DNA from: Lelliottia sp. WAP21
Lineage (GTDB): Bacteria; Pseudomonadota; Gammaproteobacteria; Enterobacterales; Enterobacteriaceae
Reading direction: 5' to 3'
Length of the DNA: 64,000 bases
Assembly (NCBI RefSeq): GCF_020532665.2
Contig: NZ_JAIWPG020000001.1
Location: 496,001-560,000, forward strand
Shown here: piece by piece, positions 43,340 to 54,681 of the stretch
Layout of the letters: each line of letters begins with the position of its first letter
How positions within the stretch are numbered: the stretch's first letter is position 1
The notes under the pieces: generated by a model
Told to the model about the DNA's origin: nothing
The model's database searches: none
The model's input: the letters and a program-made list of their open reading frames with translations, nothing else
Program-made: the position numbers and the translations under genes

Positions 43340-44086
43340 TCAGAACGTATAGGTCACGCCTGTTGAGAAAATACCATTCCAGGACTTATCGACCATTGGG
43401 CTGTCTTTGATCTCATCGCTCAGGCGAGTATAACGGCCTGTGGCATAGACGTTCCAGTCGCTGGCAAAATTGTAATTTGCGGTCAGTTCCAGGTACGGGT
43501 TCCAGCCGTCATCCGCGTCGTAACGCTTCAGACCACTGCGGCGTGATTCATGACCCGACACGCCATAGTAGTAGTCGTTATAGTTTTCGCTTTTATAATC
43601 CACACCGATACCCGGTGTCAGGGTCAACGCCCCGTTGGTATAGCGATAAAGCCAGGCGATATCCCAGACATAACCGTTGCTGTTATCCAGCGTATCCCCG
43701 GCAAGCGCGGTACGCAGGAAACCATACTGCGTGTTGTGGACGTAAGACAAACCAGCCATCAGGCTGCTTTTGCGTTTATCCAACTGGCGAAGGCCACGAT
43801 TATCACTATCACCCGGTTTGAAGTGGGTAGGATCGTAGTACGCCATGATGGAGAGCTTGTCGGTGTCATCATTCCACAGGTAATACCCGCCGCCTAAGCC
43901 ACGGAACCAGAAGTTATCTCCCTCATAGGTGACAACGGGAACCGGATAGATGTCGCGGTCATACTGTTTGTATGGGCTATTGATCACACCCACGCCTGCA
44001 CCCACAGAGACTTTGCCCTCTGCATAAACGGTGCTTACTGAAGTGGCGACGAGTAGGCCCAATGCCAGAAGTTTGAGTTTGGTCAC
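43340..44086 (-). CDS. mipA: MltA-interacting outer-membrane protein MipA
   Basis: Outer-membrane beta-barrel scaffold that links murein hydrolase MltA with synthase PBP1B in E. coli. The 248-residue length equals E. coli. It has a signal peptide (LLALGLLVATSVSTVYA), alternating beta strands rich in Tyr/Asp/Gly, and a terminal aromatic residue (FSTGVTYTF), the usual outer-membrane assembly signal. Confidence 0.95.
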   Translation of the reverse strand: MTKLKLLALGLLVATSVSTVYAEGKVSVGAGVGVINSPYKQYDRDIYPVPVVTYEGDNFWFRGLGGGYYLWNDDTDKLSIMAYYDPTHFKPGDSDNRGLRQLDKRKSSLMAGLSYVHNTQYGFLRTALAGDTLDNSNGYVWDIAWLYRYTNGALTLTPGIGVDYKSENYNDYYYGVSGHESRRSGLKRYDADDGWNPYLELTANYNFASDWNVYATGRYTRLSDEIKDSPMVDKSWNGIFSTGVTYTF

Positions 44087-44409
44087 AATCCATTCTTTCC
44101 TGTAGTCAAATAATCAGCGGATGAAGTGTAACCGCCCTTTCCAGACAACCCAAAATTTTTTGCCTGCTAATCAGTCTGATTAACCCATTATTTTTAACTT
44201 TTCAGATGAACGGCAGCTTTCAGTATTGTGACCAGCGCATGAAACCTGAACTTTTCTCTTTTTATTTAAGAGGAATTTTCAGGATGAGTTATTGATATGT
44301 CATTGAAATTAGATTTTGCAGGCAGGCAAGTTTTGCAAATGCCATCTACGCTTAATTTTAAGAAGATGAATTCCTGAACACCCAGCCCTGCGGTGCTCCG
44401 ATCTCAACC
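44087..44409. other. Intergenic region upstream of yeaG
   Basis: The 438-base gap between mipA and yeaG carries the mipA promoter side, an A/T-rich stretch around 44240-44300 and the sigma-54 promoter at 44410-44425. I could not place NtrC sites with confidence, and no gene is seen. Confidence 0.4.
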
Positions 44410-44425
44410 TGGCACACGGGTTGCT
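44410..44425 (+). promoter_or_regulatory. Sigma-54 promoter of yeaGH
   Basis: TGGCAC-N5-TTGCT matches the -24/-12 consensus. The predicted start is near 44436, about 90 bases before yeaG. E. coli yeaGH is activated under nitrogen starvation through NtrC/RpoN. Confidence 0.88.
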
Positions 44426-44524
44426 GCTATGACAGTAAGGTGCGCGGGATCCCTCTTCCGGGAGCCTCCACAATTCATATGAACGGCTCTTTTCCTGTGC
44501 TAAAAAACGAAAGGACGGCATGCC

Positions 44525-46459
44525 ATGAATATATTCGATCACTATCGCCAGCGTTATGAAGCTGCCAAGGACGAAGAGTTCACACTGCAGGAGTTTCTTA
44601 CCATTTGTCGGCAAGATCGCAGTGCCTATGCCAATGCGGCAGAACGGCTATTGATGGCTATCGGTGAGCCTAATATGGTCGACACTGCCCTGGAGCCACG
44701 GCTTTCCCGTCTCTTTTCGAATCGTGTCGTTGCACGATATCCGGCCTTTGAAGAATTTTACGGCATGGAAGATGCCATCGAGCAAATTGTTTCATACCTG
44801 AAGCATGCTGCCCAGGGTCTGGAAGAGAAGAAACAAATCCTCTATTTACTCGGCCCGGTGGGCGGGGGTAAATCGTCACTGGCAGAGCGTTTGAAAGCGC
44901 TTATGCAGCGTGTGCCGATTTATGTGCTGAGCGCGAACGGCGAACGCAGCCCGGTAAACGATCACCCGCTGTGCTTGTTTAATCCGCAGGAAGACGCCCA
45001 GATTCTGGATAAAGAATTTGGCATTCCGCACCGCTACCTTGGGACCATCATGTCGCCGTGGGCGGCAAAACGCCTGCATGAGTTTGGCGGCGATATCACC
45101 AAATTCCGCGTAGTCAAAGTGTGGCCTTCTATTCTTGAACAGATCGCTATCGCCAAAACGGAACCCGGTGACGAGAACAACCAGGACATCTCTGCCCTGG
45201 TGGGTAAAGTGGATATCCGTAAACTGGAACACCACGCGCAAAACGATCCGGATGCTTACGGTTACTCCGGGGCGCTGTGCCGCGCGAACCAGGGGATCAT
45301 GGAATTTGTCGAGATGTTCAAAGCACCGATTAAAGTGCTGCATCCACTGCTGACCGCCACCCAGGAAGGGAACTATAACGGGACAGAAGGTATCTCTGCC
45401 CTGCCGTTTAACGGGATTATCCTGGCGCACTCCAACGAATCGGAATGGGTCACTTTCCGTAATAACAAAAACAATGAGGCGTTCCTTGACCGTGTCTATA
45501 TCGTCAAAGTGCCTTATTGCCTGCGGATCTCCGAAGAGATCAAGATTTACGAAAAACTGCTTAACCACAGTGAGCTGGTGCATGCGCCTTGCGCACCCGG
45601 CACGCTGGAAACGCTGTCGCGCTTCTCCATCTTGTCACGCCTGAAAGAGCCTGAAAACTCCAGCATTTATTCCAAAATGCGCGTATACGATGGCGAAAGC
45701 CTGAAAGATACCGACCCGAAAGCGAAATCCTATCAGGAGTATCGGGATTACGCCGGGGTCGATGAGGGGATGAACGGCTTGTCCACGCGTTTCGCCTTTA
45801 AAATCCTCTCGCGAGTCTTTAACTTCGACCACGCGGAAGTGGCGGCGAACCCGGTTCATCTGTTCTACGTGCTCGAACAGCAAATCGAACGTGAACAGTT
45901 CCCGCAGGAGCAGGCTGAACGCTACCTGGAGTTCCTCAAAGGCTATCTGATCCCGAAATACGCTGAGTTTATTGGCAAAGAGATTCAGACCGCCTACCTG
46001 GAATCCTACTCCGAATATGGGCAGAACATTTTCGACCGTTATGTCACGTATGCGGACTTCTGGATTCAGGATCAGGAGTATCGCGATCCGGATACCGGCC
46101 AGCTGTTTGACCGTGAATCCCTGAACGCCGAACTGGAAAAAATTGAGAAGCCTGCCGGGATCAGCAATCCGAAAGACTTCCGAAACGAGATCGTGAACTT
46201 CGTGCTGCGTGCCAGAGCGCATAACAACGGACGCAATCCGAACTGGACCAGTTATGAAAAACTGCGCACGGTTATCGAGAAAAAAATGTTCTCGAATACC
46301 GAAGAGCTGTTACCGGTCATTTCGTTTAACGCCAAAACCTCAACCGACGAGCAGAAAAAGCACGACGATTTTGTCGACCGCATGATGGAGAAAGGCTATA
46401 CCCGCAAACAGGTTCGCCTGCTGTGCGAGTGGTACCTGCGCGTACGTAAATCGTCTTAA
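44525..46459 (+). CDS. yeaG: PrkA-type serine kinase YeaG
   Basis: Protein kinase of the PrkA family linked to nitrogen starvation and stress in E. coli. The 644-residue length equals E. coli. An N-terminal AAA-like ATPase region carries the P-loop GPVGGGKSSLAE, and a C-terminal PrkA kinase domain follows. The start ATG at 44525 gives the conserved MNIFDHYRQRYEAAKDEEF. yeaH follows after a 110-base gap. Confidence 0.97.
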   Translation: MNIFDHYRQRYEAAKDEEFTLQEFLTICRQDRSAYANAAERLLMAIGEPNMVDTALEPRLSRLFSNRVVARYPAFEEFYGMEDAIEQIVSYLKHAAQGLEEKKQILYLLGPVGGGKSSLAERLKALMQRVPIYVLSANGERSPVNDHPLCLFNPQEDAQILDKEFGIPHRYLGTIMSPWAAKRLHEFGGDITKFRVVKVWPSILEQIAIAKTEPGDENNQDISALVGKVDIRKLEHHAQNDPDAYGYSGALCRANQGIMEFVEMFKAPIKVLHPLLTATQEGNYNGTEGISALPFNGIILAHSNESEWVTFRNNKNNEAFLDRVYIVKVPYCLRISEEIKIYEKLLNHSELVHAPCAPGTLETLSRFSILSRLKEPENSSIYSKMRVYDGESLKDTDPKAKSYQEYRDYAGVDEGMNGLSTRFAFKILSRVFNFDHAEVAANPVHLFYVLEQQIEREQFPQEQAERYLEFLKGYLIPKYAEFIGKEIQTAYLESYSEYGQNIFDRYVTYADFWIQDQEYRDPDTGQLFDRESLNAELEKIEKPAGISNPKDFRNEIVNFVLRARAHNNGRNPNWTSYEKLRTVIEKKMFSNTEELLPVISFNAKTSTDEQKKHDDFVDRMMEKGYTRKQVRLLCEWYLRVRKSS

Positions 46460-46464
46460 CATAA

Positions 46465-47853
<1,389 letters not shown>

Positions 47854-47860
47854 TATAATA

Positions 47861-47887
47861 GCCAGCTCGCCAGAGCTGGCTTTTTTT
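47861..47887 (+). terminator. Terminator of yeaGH
   Basis: GCCAGCTC/GAGCTGGC 8-bp stem, 4-base loop, then TTTTTTT. It overlaps the dgcZ stop on the other strand. Confidence 0.93.
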
Positions 47888-48782
47888 AGCGGCTTACGTT
47901 CAGGCAATCGAGATGTTGATCAATTAACATCGTGCAATTGCGCCCGCTATGTTTCCCCTGGTAGAGAGCCTTATCTGCCCTTTCAACCACTTCCCGGAGC
48001 GTTTCACCGCTCTGCACCCGCGTTAAGCCAGAGGTAAAGGTAATACGGATTCTCTTCTCACCTGACACGGTTTCGGTGGCAGCAACGCGCTCTCTCAGGC
48101 GCTCGGCAGCCGCAACGGCCTCCCGATCGTTATTCGCCTGCAGTAAAATAATGAACTCTTCTCCACCATATCGATATACCGTTTCCGCACGACGAATATT
48201 TTCTTCAAGATTTAACGCAAGCGAACGCAAGACGGCATCGCCGATTAAATGACCATAAGTGTCATTCACCTTTTTAAAGTGATCGATATCAAGCAACAGC
48301 AAATAGAGACCGTCCTCAACCTCTCCCGAATTCATCTTTTCAAATGACTCATCCAGAACCCGGCGTAACGGCAATCCGGTTAGCGAATCGTAGCTGGTGC
48401 TCAGTTGCAGTAAATACCGTCTATATTGCAAAAGCGACTCTTTAAATTCCAGTAAAGCGTTCTCGAAATTGTCGTAGGCCTGCGGGCAAAAACAGCCCTT
48501 CTTAATCGCGGTGAGAAGCTGCCGACAGGCAACGTGGACCCGGTTGTGCTTTACGCTAAGATCGAGAAGAAAAGGTTTATCTTCATTCCCCTCTTTAAGC
48601 TGCTCATTTAGCCAGTGTCCGAGTTCACATTGGGAATAGGTATTGTTAGAGGTTATTTCTGGTACATCATCAAGGCGGTTTGCCATTAAACGCATAATCG
48701 TTACTAACCCTTTGAAGTGGGTATCAGTTGAATCATTAAGGACCCGCAGGGTAGCGTCGATTTCTGAAAATCGTCTTCTCAT
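47886..48782 (-). CDS. dgcZ: Zinc-sensing diguanylate cyclase DgcZ
   Basis: Makes c-di-GMP; in E. coli (YdeH) it drives poly-GlcNAc biofilm and is inhibited by zinc. The 298-residue protein has an N-terminal CZB zinc-binding domain with ligands His22, Cys52, His79 and His83 at exactly the E. coli positions. The C-terminal GGDEF domain has active site GGEEF at 206-210 and metal-site DIDHFK. In E. coli ydeH lies elsewhere; here the gene sits where yeaI/yeaJ would be, convergent with yeaH. Confidence 0.9.
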   Translation of the reverse strand: MRRRFSEIDATLRVLNDSTDTHFKGLVTIMRLMANRLDDVPEITSNNTYSQCELGHWLNEQLKEGNEDKPFLLDLSVKHNRVHVACRQLLTAIKKGCFCPQAYDNFENALLEFKESLLQYRRYLLQLSTSYDSLTGLPLRRVLDESFEKMNSGEVEDGLYLLLLDIDHFKKVNDTYGHLIGDAVLRSLALNLEENIRRAETVYRYGGEEFIILLQANNDREAVAAAERLRERVAATETVSGEKRIRITFTSGLTRVQSGETLREVVERADKALYQGKHSGRNCTMLIDQHLDCLNVSR

Positions 48783-48940
48783 AAGCGCTCCTGTTGTGCA
48801 GTTAATAACGGAGGCTAATAATAACGAGACGAATTTAAATTTTTGTCAGTGGGATGTATATAAGCTTTTAGGGTGGGCTTCCCCCCGCCCTGAAATATGC
48901 TAATTTATAATGCTGTTTACGGTTACAGGTAACAATAACG

Positions 48941-49447
48941 ATGTCTGAAGATACAAAAAGGGCCGACACGCATCAGCAGTTGATTGCCTTACTCACTGAG
49001 CAGCGCGCGCAATTTCGCGTCGTGGAGCATGAACCGGTAGGGAAATGCGAAGCCGTCAGTGAAATACGCGGCACAGAGTTGGGTCAGGGGGCGAAAGCAC
49101 TCGTCTGTAAAGTGAAAGGCAACGGCGTTAAAAAGCACGTCCTCGCGATCCTCGCTGCTGACCAGCAGGCCGACCTCAGCCAGTTAGCCAGCCATTTTGG
49201 GGGGACTAAAGCCTCGCTCGCCAGCCCGGCAGAGGTAGATGAACTGACCGCCTGTGTGTTTGGCGCCATTCCTCCCTTCAGCTTTCATGACGGCCTGACG
49301 CTGGTTGCCGATCCGCTGCTCTTTGAGCGTTTTGATGAAATCGCTTTTAACGCCGGTCTGCTTGAAAAATCCGTCATTATGAATACGGATGACTACCTGC
49401 GAATTGCCCAACCAGAGCTGGTGCCCTTCCGACGGGGTGAGACGTAA
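48941..49447 (+). CDS. yeaK: Aminoacyl-tRNA deacylase YeaK
   Basis: YbaK/ProX-type trans-editing protein that removes wrongly attached amino acids (Ser and similar) from tRNA. The 168-residue protein has the invariant lysine in the ALVCKVKGNGVKKHVLAIL region and the GAIPPFSF motif. Strong match to E. coli YeaK (167). Confidence 0.94.
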   Translation: MSEDTKRADTHQQLIALLTEQRAQFRVVEHEPVGKCEAVSEIRGTELGQGAKALVCKVKGNGVKKHVLAILAADQQADLSQLASHFGGTKASLASPAEVDELTACVFGAIPPFSFHDGLTLVADPLLFERFDEIAFNAGLLEKSVIMNTDDYLRIAQPELVPFRRGET

Positions 49448-49477
49448 TAGCACATCGCCGTCATTTGTGGGCGGCGC

Positions 49478-49582
49478 TTAACGGTACTTCTCCAGGAAAA
49501 TAACCGAGGCGACCAGAATGACGGCAATGGTCAGAAATGAAGATGAGATGATTAGCGTTTCAACAAACATGTAATCGTTCAT
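49478..49582 (-). CDS. yoaI: Small membrane protein YoaI
   Basis: 34-residue single-span protein (MNDYMFVETLIISSSFLTIA, then a hydrophobic run ending FLEKYR). It matches E. coli YoaI (34 residues) in sequence and in position after yeaK. GAGGGAA precedes the ATG. In E. coli it is a PhoB/PhoP-linked small protein. Confidence 0.88.
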   Translation of the reverse strand: MNDYMFVETLIISSSFLTIAVILVASVIFLEKYR

Positions 49583-49866
49583 GATGATTCCCTCGTGGCC
49601 ATTGCTGACGTTTTACCCCCGCTGGATGACAATGACATGACATTAATACGGCATCCGCATGAATATAGTGCGGCTGAAACGATTCGTTAAAAAATAAGCT
49701 TTTCCTGGATAATACAACCGCTACCCGCCCGATTTGTTACCGGTATCACGAAAAAGAGTTTCCATAAATCCATTGCCAGATCTCGCAATTGTTAACCGCC
49801 TTTCTGTGGTCAACGATGAATAAGAGAACATTTCATAATAAACCTTACACTGGCAGGGTGAATTTC
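49583..49866. other. Region upstream of the YicJ-like transporter gene
   Basis: 284 bases. An 8-bp palindrome TACCGGTA lies at 49738-49745; nothing else clear. No regulator gene adjoins the transporter/GH31 pair. Confidence 0.3.
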
Positions 49867-51201
49867 ATGACCGATAAGATTTCCCGCAAAGAAAAAATCA
49901 GTTACGGGTTGGGAGACATGGCAAGCCATATTGGGCTGGATAATGTCATTATCTTTCTGACGTTTTATTACACGGACGTTGTGGGATTACCCGCCGCGTT
50001 TGTTGGGACGATGTTCCTGCTGGCCCGTACCGCCGACGCCATCATCGATCCTGCGATGGGCTATATTGCCGACCGCACCCGGACGCGCTGGGGTAAATTC
50101 CGCCCATGGATGCTCTGGCTGGCGCTGCCCTTTGGCGCAAGCTGTCTGCTCACCTATGCCGTCCCGGAATCACTGGATTTGCACGGAAAGATGATCTTCG
50201 CCACCGTCAGCTATACCGTCATGATGCTGATGTATACCGCCATCAATATTCCCTATTGCTCGATGGGGGCAGTCATTACGCCGGATAACGAAGCGCGTAT
50301 TTCACTGCAATCTTATCGCTTTTTCCTGGCTACGCTCGGCGGGGCATTATCCACCTTCTTTATGATGCCGCTGGCGGAATATTTAGGTGGCGACGACAAA
50401 TTACTCGGCTATCGTTGGGCGATGGCAATAATGGCTACCGTCGCGGTCGTTATGTTCTGGATCTGCTTTGCCAATACCCGCGAACGGATAAACGCCCCCT
50501 CAACCCATAATAATTATCTGGCTGAATTGCGGGATTTAATCCGTAACGATCAGTGGCGCGTGGTGGCCGTTCTCGTATTAACCAATATCGGCTTTGGCGT
50601 TATTCGCCTTGGCGCCATGATGTATTTCGTCACGTATTATCTGGGCAGTGCCAGCTATTTTATGTGGATGCTTGGGGCCCATATTTTGGGCAAAGCCGCC
50701 GGCAGCGCACTGGCAAAACGCCTGACGCGCGACTACAGCAAAGTACAGATGTTTGGTTACTGTGCGGTACTGGCGGGCGTCCTGAGTATTGCCCTCTTCT
50801 TCGCGCCGAAATCCGTGTACGTCCTGGTCCCGCTCACCTTCATCATTTCCACCCTTTACCAGGCTACCACCACCCTCATGTGGGTAATGATGGCCGATGT
50901 GGCCGATTACGGTGAATGGAAACAGGGCAAGCGAATGGACGGGGTCATTTTCTCCACCTTCCTGGCGGTGCTGAAGCTCGGCATGGCCATCAGCGGGGCC
51001 ATTGTCGGCTGGACGCTGGGCTTTAGCGGCTACGTGCCGAATGCTCCGGAACAAACCTCCACGGCCATGTACTGCATTATCGCACTCTTTACCGTGGTGC
51101 CGGGGATATTGTCGCTTTGCGCCTTCGCCACATTGCGCTGGTACAAGCTTGACGACAGCACCATGAAATCCATCAATCTCGCCAGACAGAGTATTTCGTA
51201 A
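49867..51201 (+). CDS. YicJ-like glycoside/cation symporter (GPH family)
   Basis: Inner-membrane transporter of 444 residues with about 12 helices, in the melibiose-carrier (GPH) family. Landmarks are KISYGLGDMASHIGLDN, the loop ADRTRTRWGKFRPWMLW, and MADVADYGEWKQGKRMDGV, all of the YicJ/MelB type. It resembles E. coli YicJ, which is paired with alpha-xylosidase YicI. The start at 49867 matches the family; the frame is open 26 codons further. The GH31 gene follows 14 bases downstream. Confidence 0.87.
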   Translation: MTDKISRKEKISYGLGDMASHIGLDNVIIFLTFYYTDVVGLPAAFVGTMFLLARTADAIIDPAMGYIADRTRTRWGKFRPWMLWLALPFGASCLLTYAVPESLDLHGKMIFATVSYTVMMLMYTAINIPYCSMGAVITPDNEARISLQSYRFFLATLGGALSTFFMMPLAEYLGGDDKLLGYRWAMAIMATVAVVMFWICFANTRERINAPSTHNNYLAELRDLIRNDQWRVVAVLVLTNIGFGVIRLGAMMYFVTYYLGSASYFMWMLGAHILGKAAGSALAKRLTRDYSKVQMFGYCAVLAGVLSIALFFAPKSVYVLVPLTFIISTLYQATTTLMWVMMADVADYGEWKQGKRMDGVIFSTFLAVLKLGMAISGAIVGWTLGFSGYVPNAPEQTSTAMYCIIALFTVVPGILSLCAFATLRWYKLDDSTMKSINLARQSIS

Positions 51202-51215
51202 AAGGACGCACAACC

Positions 51216-53252
51216 ATGAGTGAACTGATTCAACATACCCATAGCATTGAGTGGCGCTTTGAACGTCAGATCCTGCGTATTGAACCCTGGGGCGATCACA
51301 GCCTGCGCGTCAGAGCCACCTGCTCACCCGACTTTCAGGACGACCTGCATGCCCTGTTACCTCCTGCCGCTTGCCAGGCCGACATCACCGCGGATGCCGA
51401 GAGCCTGACGCTCCGTAATGGCAATATCACCGCCACCCTGAATTTGAAGGGGCAACTGGCCTTCTACAACCAGCGCGGCGAACTGCTGCTGGAAGAGATG
51501 TGGCGTCAGCGCTCCACGGTGGGCATCGGCGCAAGTGAAAAGAGTCAGGACAAATACGTCAGCGCGCTGAAGCTTGACGGGCGCGAGTTTAAACCGCTGC
51601 CCGGCAGCAAATATCAGCTGACCGTACGTTTTGAATCCCGCGAGGGCGAGCGCATCTATGGCATGGGCCAGTATCAGCAGCCCTGGTTGGATCTGAAAGG
51701 CTGCACCCTTGAACTGGCACAGCGTAACTCTCAGGCCAGCGTCCCCTTTATGCAGTCCAGTCTTGGGTATGGATTGCTGTGGAATAACCCGGCGATTGGT
51801 GAAGTCAGTTTTGCAAAAAATCAGACCGAGTGGCGCGCCCGCGTGACCGGGGAGATGGATTACTGGATCACTGCAGGCGACAGTATTATCGACATCACTC
51901 GCCAGTATGTGAAAGCCACCGGTACGCCGCCGCAGGCCCCCGCCTTTATCAGCGGTCTGTGGCAGTGCAAATTGCGCTACCGCAGCCAGCAGGAAGTGCT
52001 GGAGGTGGCCCGCGAGTACCGTCGGCGTAATCTCCCCCTGTCGGTGATGGTGATTGATTTCTTCCACTGGCCCAATCAGGGAACCTGGTGTTTTGATCCG
52101 GTGGACTGGCCCGATCCCAAAGCCATGGTCGACGAACTCACGTCGATGGGCATTGAGCTGATGGTCTCGGTGTGGCCGACGGTGGAAGCCCGCAGCCCGC
52201 TCTATCCGCAGATGAAGGCAAAAGGCTGGCTGGTCAGCAGCGAGCGTGGCGTTCAGGTCAATCTTGATTTTATGGGCAACACCACCTTCTTTGACGCCAC
52301 GCATCCCCAGGCACGCCAGTTTGTCTGGGATACGGTGAAGCAGAATTATTACGATTTGGGTATTAAGCTGTTCTGGCTTGACGAAGCCGAGCCGGAGTAT
52401 CGTGCCTACGATTTTGATAATTATCGTTATCATGCAGGCCCGGTCCTGGAGGTGGGGAATCGCTACCCGCGCGATTTCGCCCAGGGGTTTTATGATGGCC
52501 TGAAGGCCGAGGGTGAAAAAGAGATTGTTAATCTGGTGCGCTGCTCGTGGGCAGGCAGCCAGCGTTACGGCGTGCTGGCCTGGTCGGGTGATGTCCACTC
52601 CTCTTTCCACGCGTTCCGAAATCAGCTGGCGGCAGGGTTGAATATGGGTCTTGCGGGCATTCCCTGGTGGACGACCGATATTGGGGGTTTCCAGGGCGGG
52701 GACGTCAACGATCCCGCATTCCACGAGCTGCTTATTCGCTGGTTCCAGTGGGCGGTATTTTGCCCGGTGCTGCGTATGCATGGCTATCGCGAGCCCCAGA
52801 TTCAACCGTCCGAGCGCTACCGGGAGGGCATTCCCCAGTGCAACAGCGGCTCCCCCAACGAACTGTGGAGCTATGGCGAAGAGAACTTCTCGTTGATGCA
52901 GCACTGGCTGTCTGTGCGCGAAAAGCTGCGTCCTTACATTGATGCGTTGTATGAGAATGCGCACCAGCACGGCGATCCGCTTATGCGCCCTCTCTTCTGG
53001 CACTATCCGGATGAAACCGAGAGCTGGTCATGTGAGGATCAATATCTCTTTGGTGAGGATTTACTGATCGCCCCGGTGATGCATGCCGGACAGCGTCAGC
53101 GTGACGTCTGGCTGCCCGCAGGCAATCGCTGGGTAGACCTGAACGGTGAACGTTACGCAGGCGGGGAACGCATTACCGTGCAGGCGGGCCTGGAGACCAT
53201 TCCGGTATTGATTCGTGAAGGCAGCACCTTGATCACAGTCCTGGTCGGTTAA
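51216..53252 (+). CDS. GH31 family glycosidase (alpha-xylosidase-like)
   Basis: Cytoplasmic retaining alpha-glycosidase, 678 residues, no signal peptide. It has a GH31 N-terminal beta domain and a TIM barrel with predicted nucleophile Asp389 ([11 protein letters not shown]) and acid/base Asp459 ([10 protein letters not shown]). WWTTDIGGF is also a GH31 landmark. Pairing with a YicJ-like symporter points to an alpha-xyloside or similar small alpha-glycoside; specificity is not decided by sequence alone. It is shorter than YicI (772). AAGGA precedes the ATG. Confidence 0.88.
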   Translation: MSELIQHTHSIEWRFERQILRIEPWGDHSLRVRATCSPDFQDDLHALLPPAACQADITADAESLTLRNGNITATLNLKGQLAFYNQRGELLLEEMWRQRSTVGIGASEKSQDKYVSALKLDGREFKPLPGSKYQLTVRFESREGERIYGMGQYQQPWLDLKGCTLELAQRNSQASVPFMQSSLGYGLLWNNPAIGEVSFAKNQTEWRARVTGEMDYWITAGDSIIDITRQYVKATGTPPQAPAFISGLWQCKLRYRSQQEVLEVAREYRRRNLPLSVMVIDFFHWPNQGTWCFDPVDWPDPKAMVDELTSMGIELMVSVWPTVEARSPLYPQMKAKGWLVSSERGVQVNLDFMGNTTFFDATHPQARQFVWDTVKQNYYDLGIKLFWLDEAEPEYRAYDFDNYRYHAGPVLEVGNRYPRDFAQGFYDGLKAEGEKEIVNLVRCSWAGSQRYGVLAWSGDVHSSFHAFRNQLAAGLNMGLAGIPWWTTDIGGFQGGDVNDPAFHELLIRWFQWAVFCPVLRMHGYREPQIQPSERYREGIPQCNSGSPNELWSYGEENFSLMQHWLSVREKLRPYIDALYENAHQHGDPLMRPLFWHYPDETESWSCEDQYLFGEDLLIAPVMHAGQRQRDVWLPAGNRWVDLNGERYAGGERITVQAGLETIPVLIREGSTLITVLVG

Positions 53253-53293
53253 CCTTCTGGCAGGTGCCCAAAAAAGATCGTTTTTTTCGCAAA

Positions 53294-53344
53294 AGCCTGT
53301 TTACCCTCGCATTTACGCGTAAAGTAAGCAGGCTTACTTTTTTT
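53294..53344 (+). terminator. Terminator after GH31 with a competing upstream pairing
   Basis: AAAGTAAG/CTTACTTT (53321-53328/53333-53340) with a CAGG loop and trailing T-run is a terminator-like hairpin. Its left arm can instead pair with 53294-53304 (11 bp with one G-U pair), which would undo the terminator. It lies just before yeaL. Confidence 0.55.
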
Positions 53345-53359
53345 GGCAAGGATACCTCC

Positions 53360-53806
53360 ATGTTTGACCCTACCCTCTTGATTCTGCTGGCATTGGCCGC
53401 GCTGGGCTTTATCAGCCATAACACAACGGTCGCCATTTCGATTCTGGTTCTGATCATCGTTCGCGTGACGCCGTTGAACACGTTCTTCCCGTGGATTGAA
53501 AAACAAGGCCTGACCATCGGGATCATCATTTTGACCATCGGGGTGATGGCCCCCATCGCCAGCGGCACCCTTCCCGCCTCGACGCTTCTGCATTCGTTTG
53601 TGAACTGGAAATCGCTGATCGCCATTGCCGTGGGCGTATTTGTCTCGTGGCTGGGTGGCCGTGGGGTCACCTTAATGAGCAGCCAGCCCTCGCTGGTGGC
53701 TGGACTGCTGGTGGGCACCGTGCTGGGCGTAGCGCTGTTCCGTGGGGTACCCGTCGGTCCGCTGATCGCTGCCGGGCTGGTATCGCTATTTATCGGGAAG
53801 TCATAG
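53360..53806 (+). CDS. yeaL: Conserved membrane protein YeaL (DUF441)
   Basis: Inner-membrane protein of 148 residues with four or five helices; equal in length to E. coli YeaL and very similar ([34 protein letters not shown] core). Function unknown. The ATG at 53360 follows AAGGATACCTCC. It converges on nimR with a 17-base overlap. Confidence 0.95.
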   Translation: MFDPTLLILLALAALGFISHNTTVAISILVLIIVRVTPLNTFFPWIEKQGLTIGIIILTIGVMAPIASGTLPASTLLHSFVNWKSLIAIAVGVFVSWLGGRGVTLMSSQPSLVAGLLVGTVLGVALFRGVPVGPLIAAGLVSLFIGKS

Positions 53807-54581
53807 ACAAGCCGGCGATATAACGGGCGGGCGTCTGGCCCAGCCCCTTTTTAAACATATTGATAAACGCGGTGGTGGAGTCATACCCCAGCGCGTGTGC
53901 GACCTGCTGTACCGACTGTCCACGAATCAGCCGTTGCAGCGCCAGAATCAGCTGGAGCTGGTGCCGCCAGCGCCGAAAGCTTAACCCTGTCTCCTTGACC
54001 ACCAGCCGGGCCAGATTGCGCTCGCTCATCGCAAAATGTTGCGCCCACTGGGTAAGAGTTTGCCAGGCGGCAGGTTCCTCCGCCATGGTATCGCTCATCA
54101 GGCGTATCTTAGGATGGGATGAGACCGGTAATTGCAGCTGCTCCTGCGGCTGTTGGGGGAGTTCATCAAACAGAACGTCAATCAGTCTGGCTGTGGCAGG
54201 CAGCGCCATCTGCTCACGCGTGCGGGCAGCCAGCGTCAATATCAGCTCCCGCACCAGGGGAGAAATTTTTAAGGTACAGCAACGATCCGGCAGCGTTACC
54301 GCCCCCGGCTCGATGAACAGAAAGCAGAGCTGCGCGCTGGGCGTGGCTTTATTACTGTGGGGCAACTGGCCAGGGATCCAGACCGCATAGTGCGGTGGAA
54401 CCATTAACATCGCATTTTCGACTTCGCAGGTGATGGCCCCCTGCAACGCCAGAATCAGCTGGCCTTTACGGTGCTGATGCGAGGGAATGTGCTGTTCATC
54501 TTCGACCACGCGAATGTGAAATGCCGCTGCCAGGTCGCGCTGGCTGTCGGGATCGTAGCCTTCAAGTCCAAGCCCCATCAT
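53790..54581 (-). CDS. nimR: AraC-family regulator NimR (YeaM)
   Basis: Represses the divergent nimT exporter gene in E. coli. The 263-residue protein has an N-terminal cupin sensor ([18 protein letters not shown]) and a C-terminal AraC helix-turn-helix ([21 protein letters not shown], then [20 protein letters not shown]). AAGGAC lies before the start at 54581. The shared 100-base gap should hold its operator. Confidence 0.92.
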   Translation of the reverse strand: MMGLGLEGYDPDSQRDLAAAFHIRVVEDEQHIPSHQHRKGQLILALQGAITCEVENAMLMVPPHYAVWIPGQLPHSNKATPSAQLCFLFIEPGAVTLPDRCCTLKISPLVRELILTLAARTREQMALPATARLIDVLFDELPQQPQEQLQLPVSSHPKIRLMSDTMAEEPAAWQTLTQWAQHFAMSERNLARLVVKETGLSFRRWRHQLQLILALQRLIRGQSVQQVAHALGYDSTTAFINMFKKGLGQTPARYIAGLSMTSR

Positions 54582-54681
54582 AAAGTTGTCCTTTTTGAGC
54601 GATAAACTGTCATTTTAGCTTGATTTAAACCAGGCTGAAAACGGGTAAGGTGGGCGCTCTTAAAAGATGTCAGAGAAAACA

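Noticed and set aside
49738-49745. TACCGGTA palindrome before the YicJ-like gene as a LacI-type operator
   Set aside because: Only 8 bp, with no symmetric extension and no neighbouring regulator.
51357-53003. 548-codon open frame antisense to the GH31 gene
   Set aside because: Its translation is a shadow of the high-GC GH31 gene (His/Arg/Gln-rich, no family features, no ribosome site).
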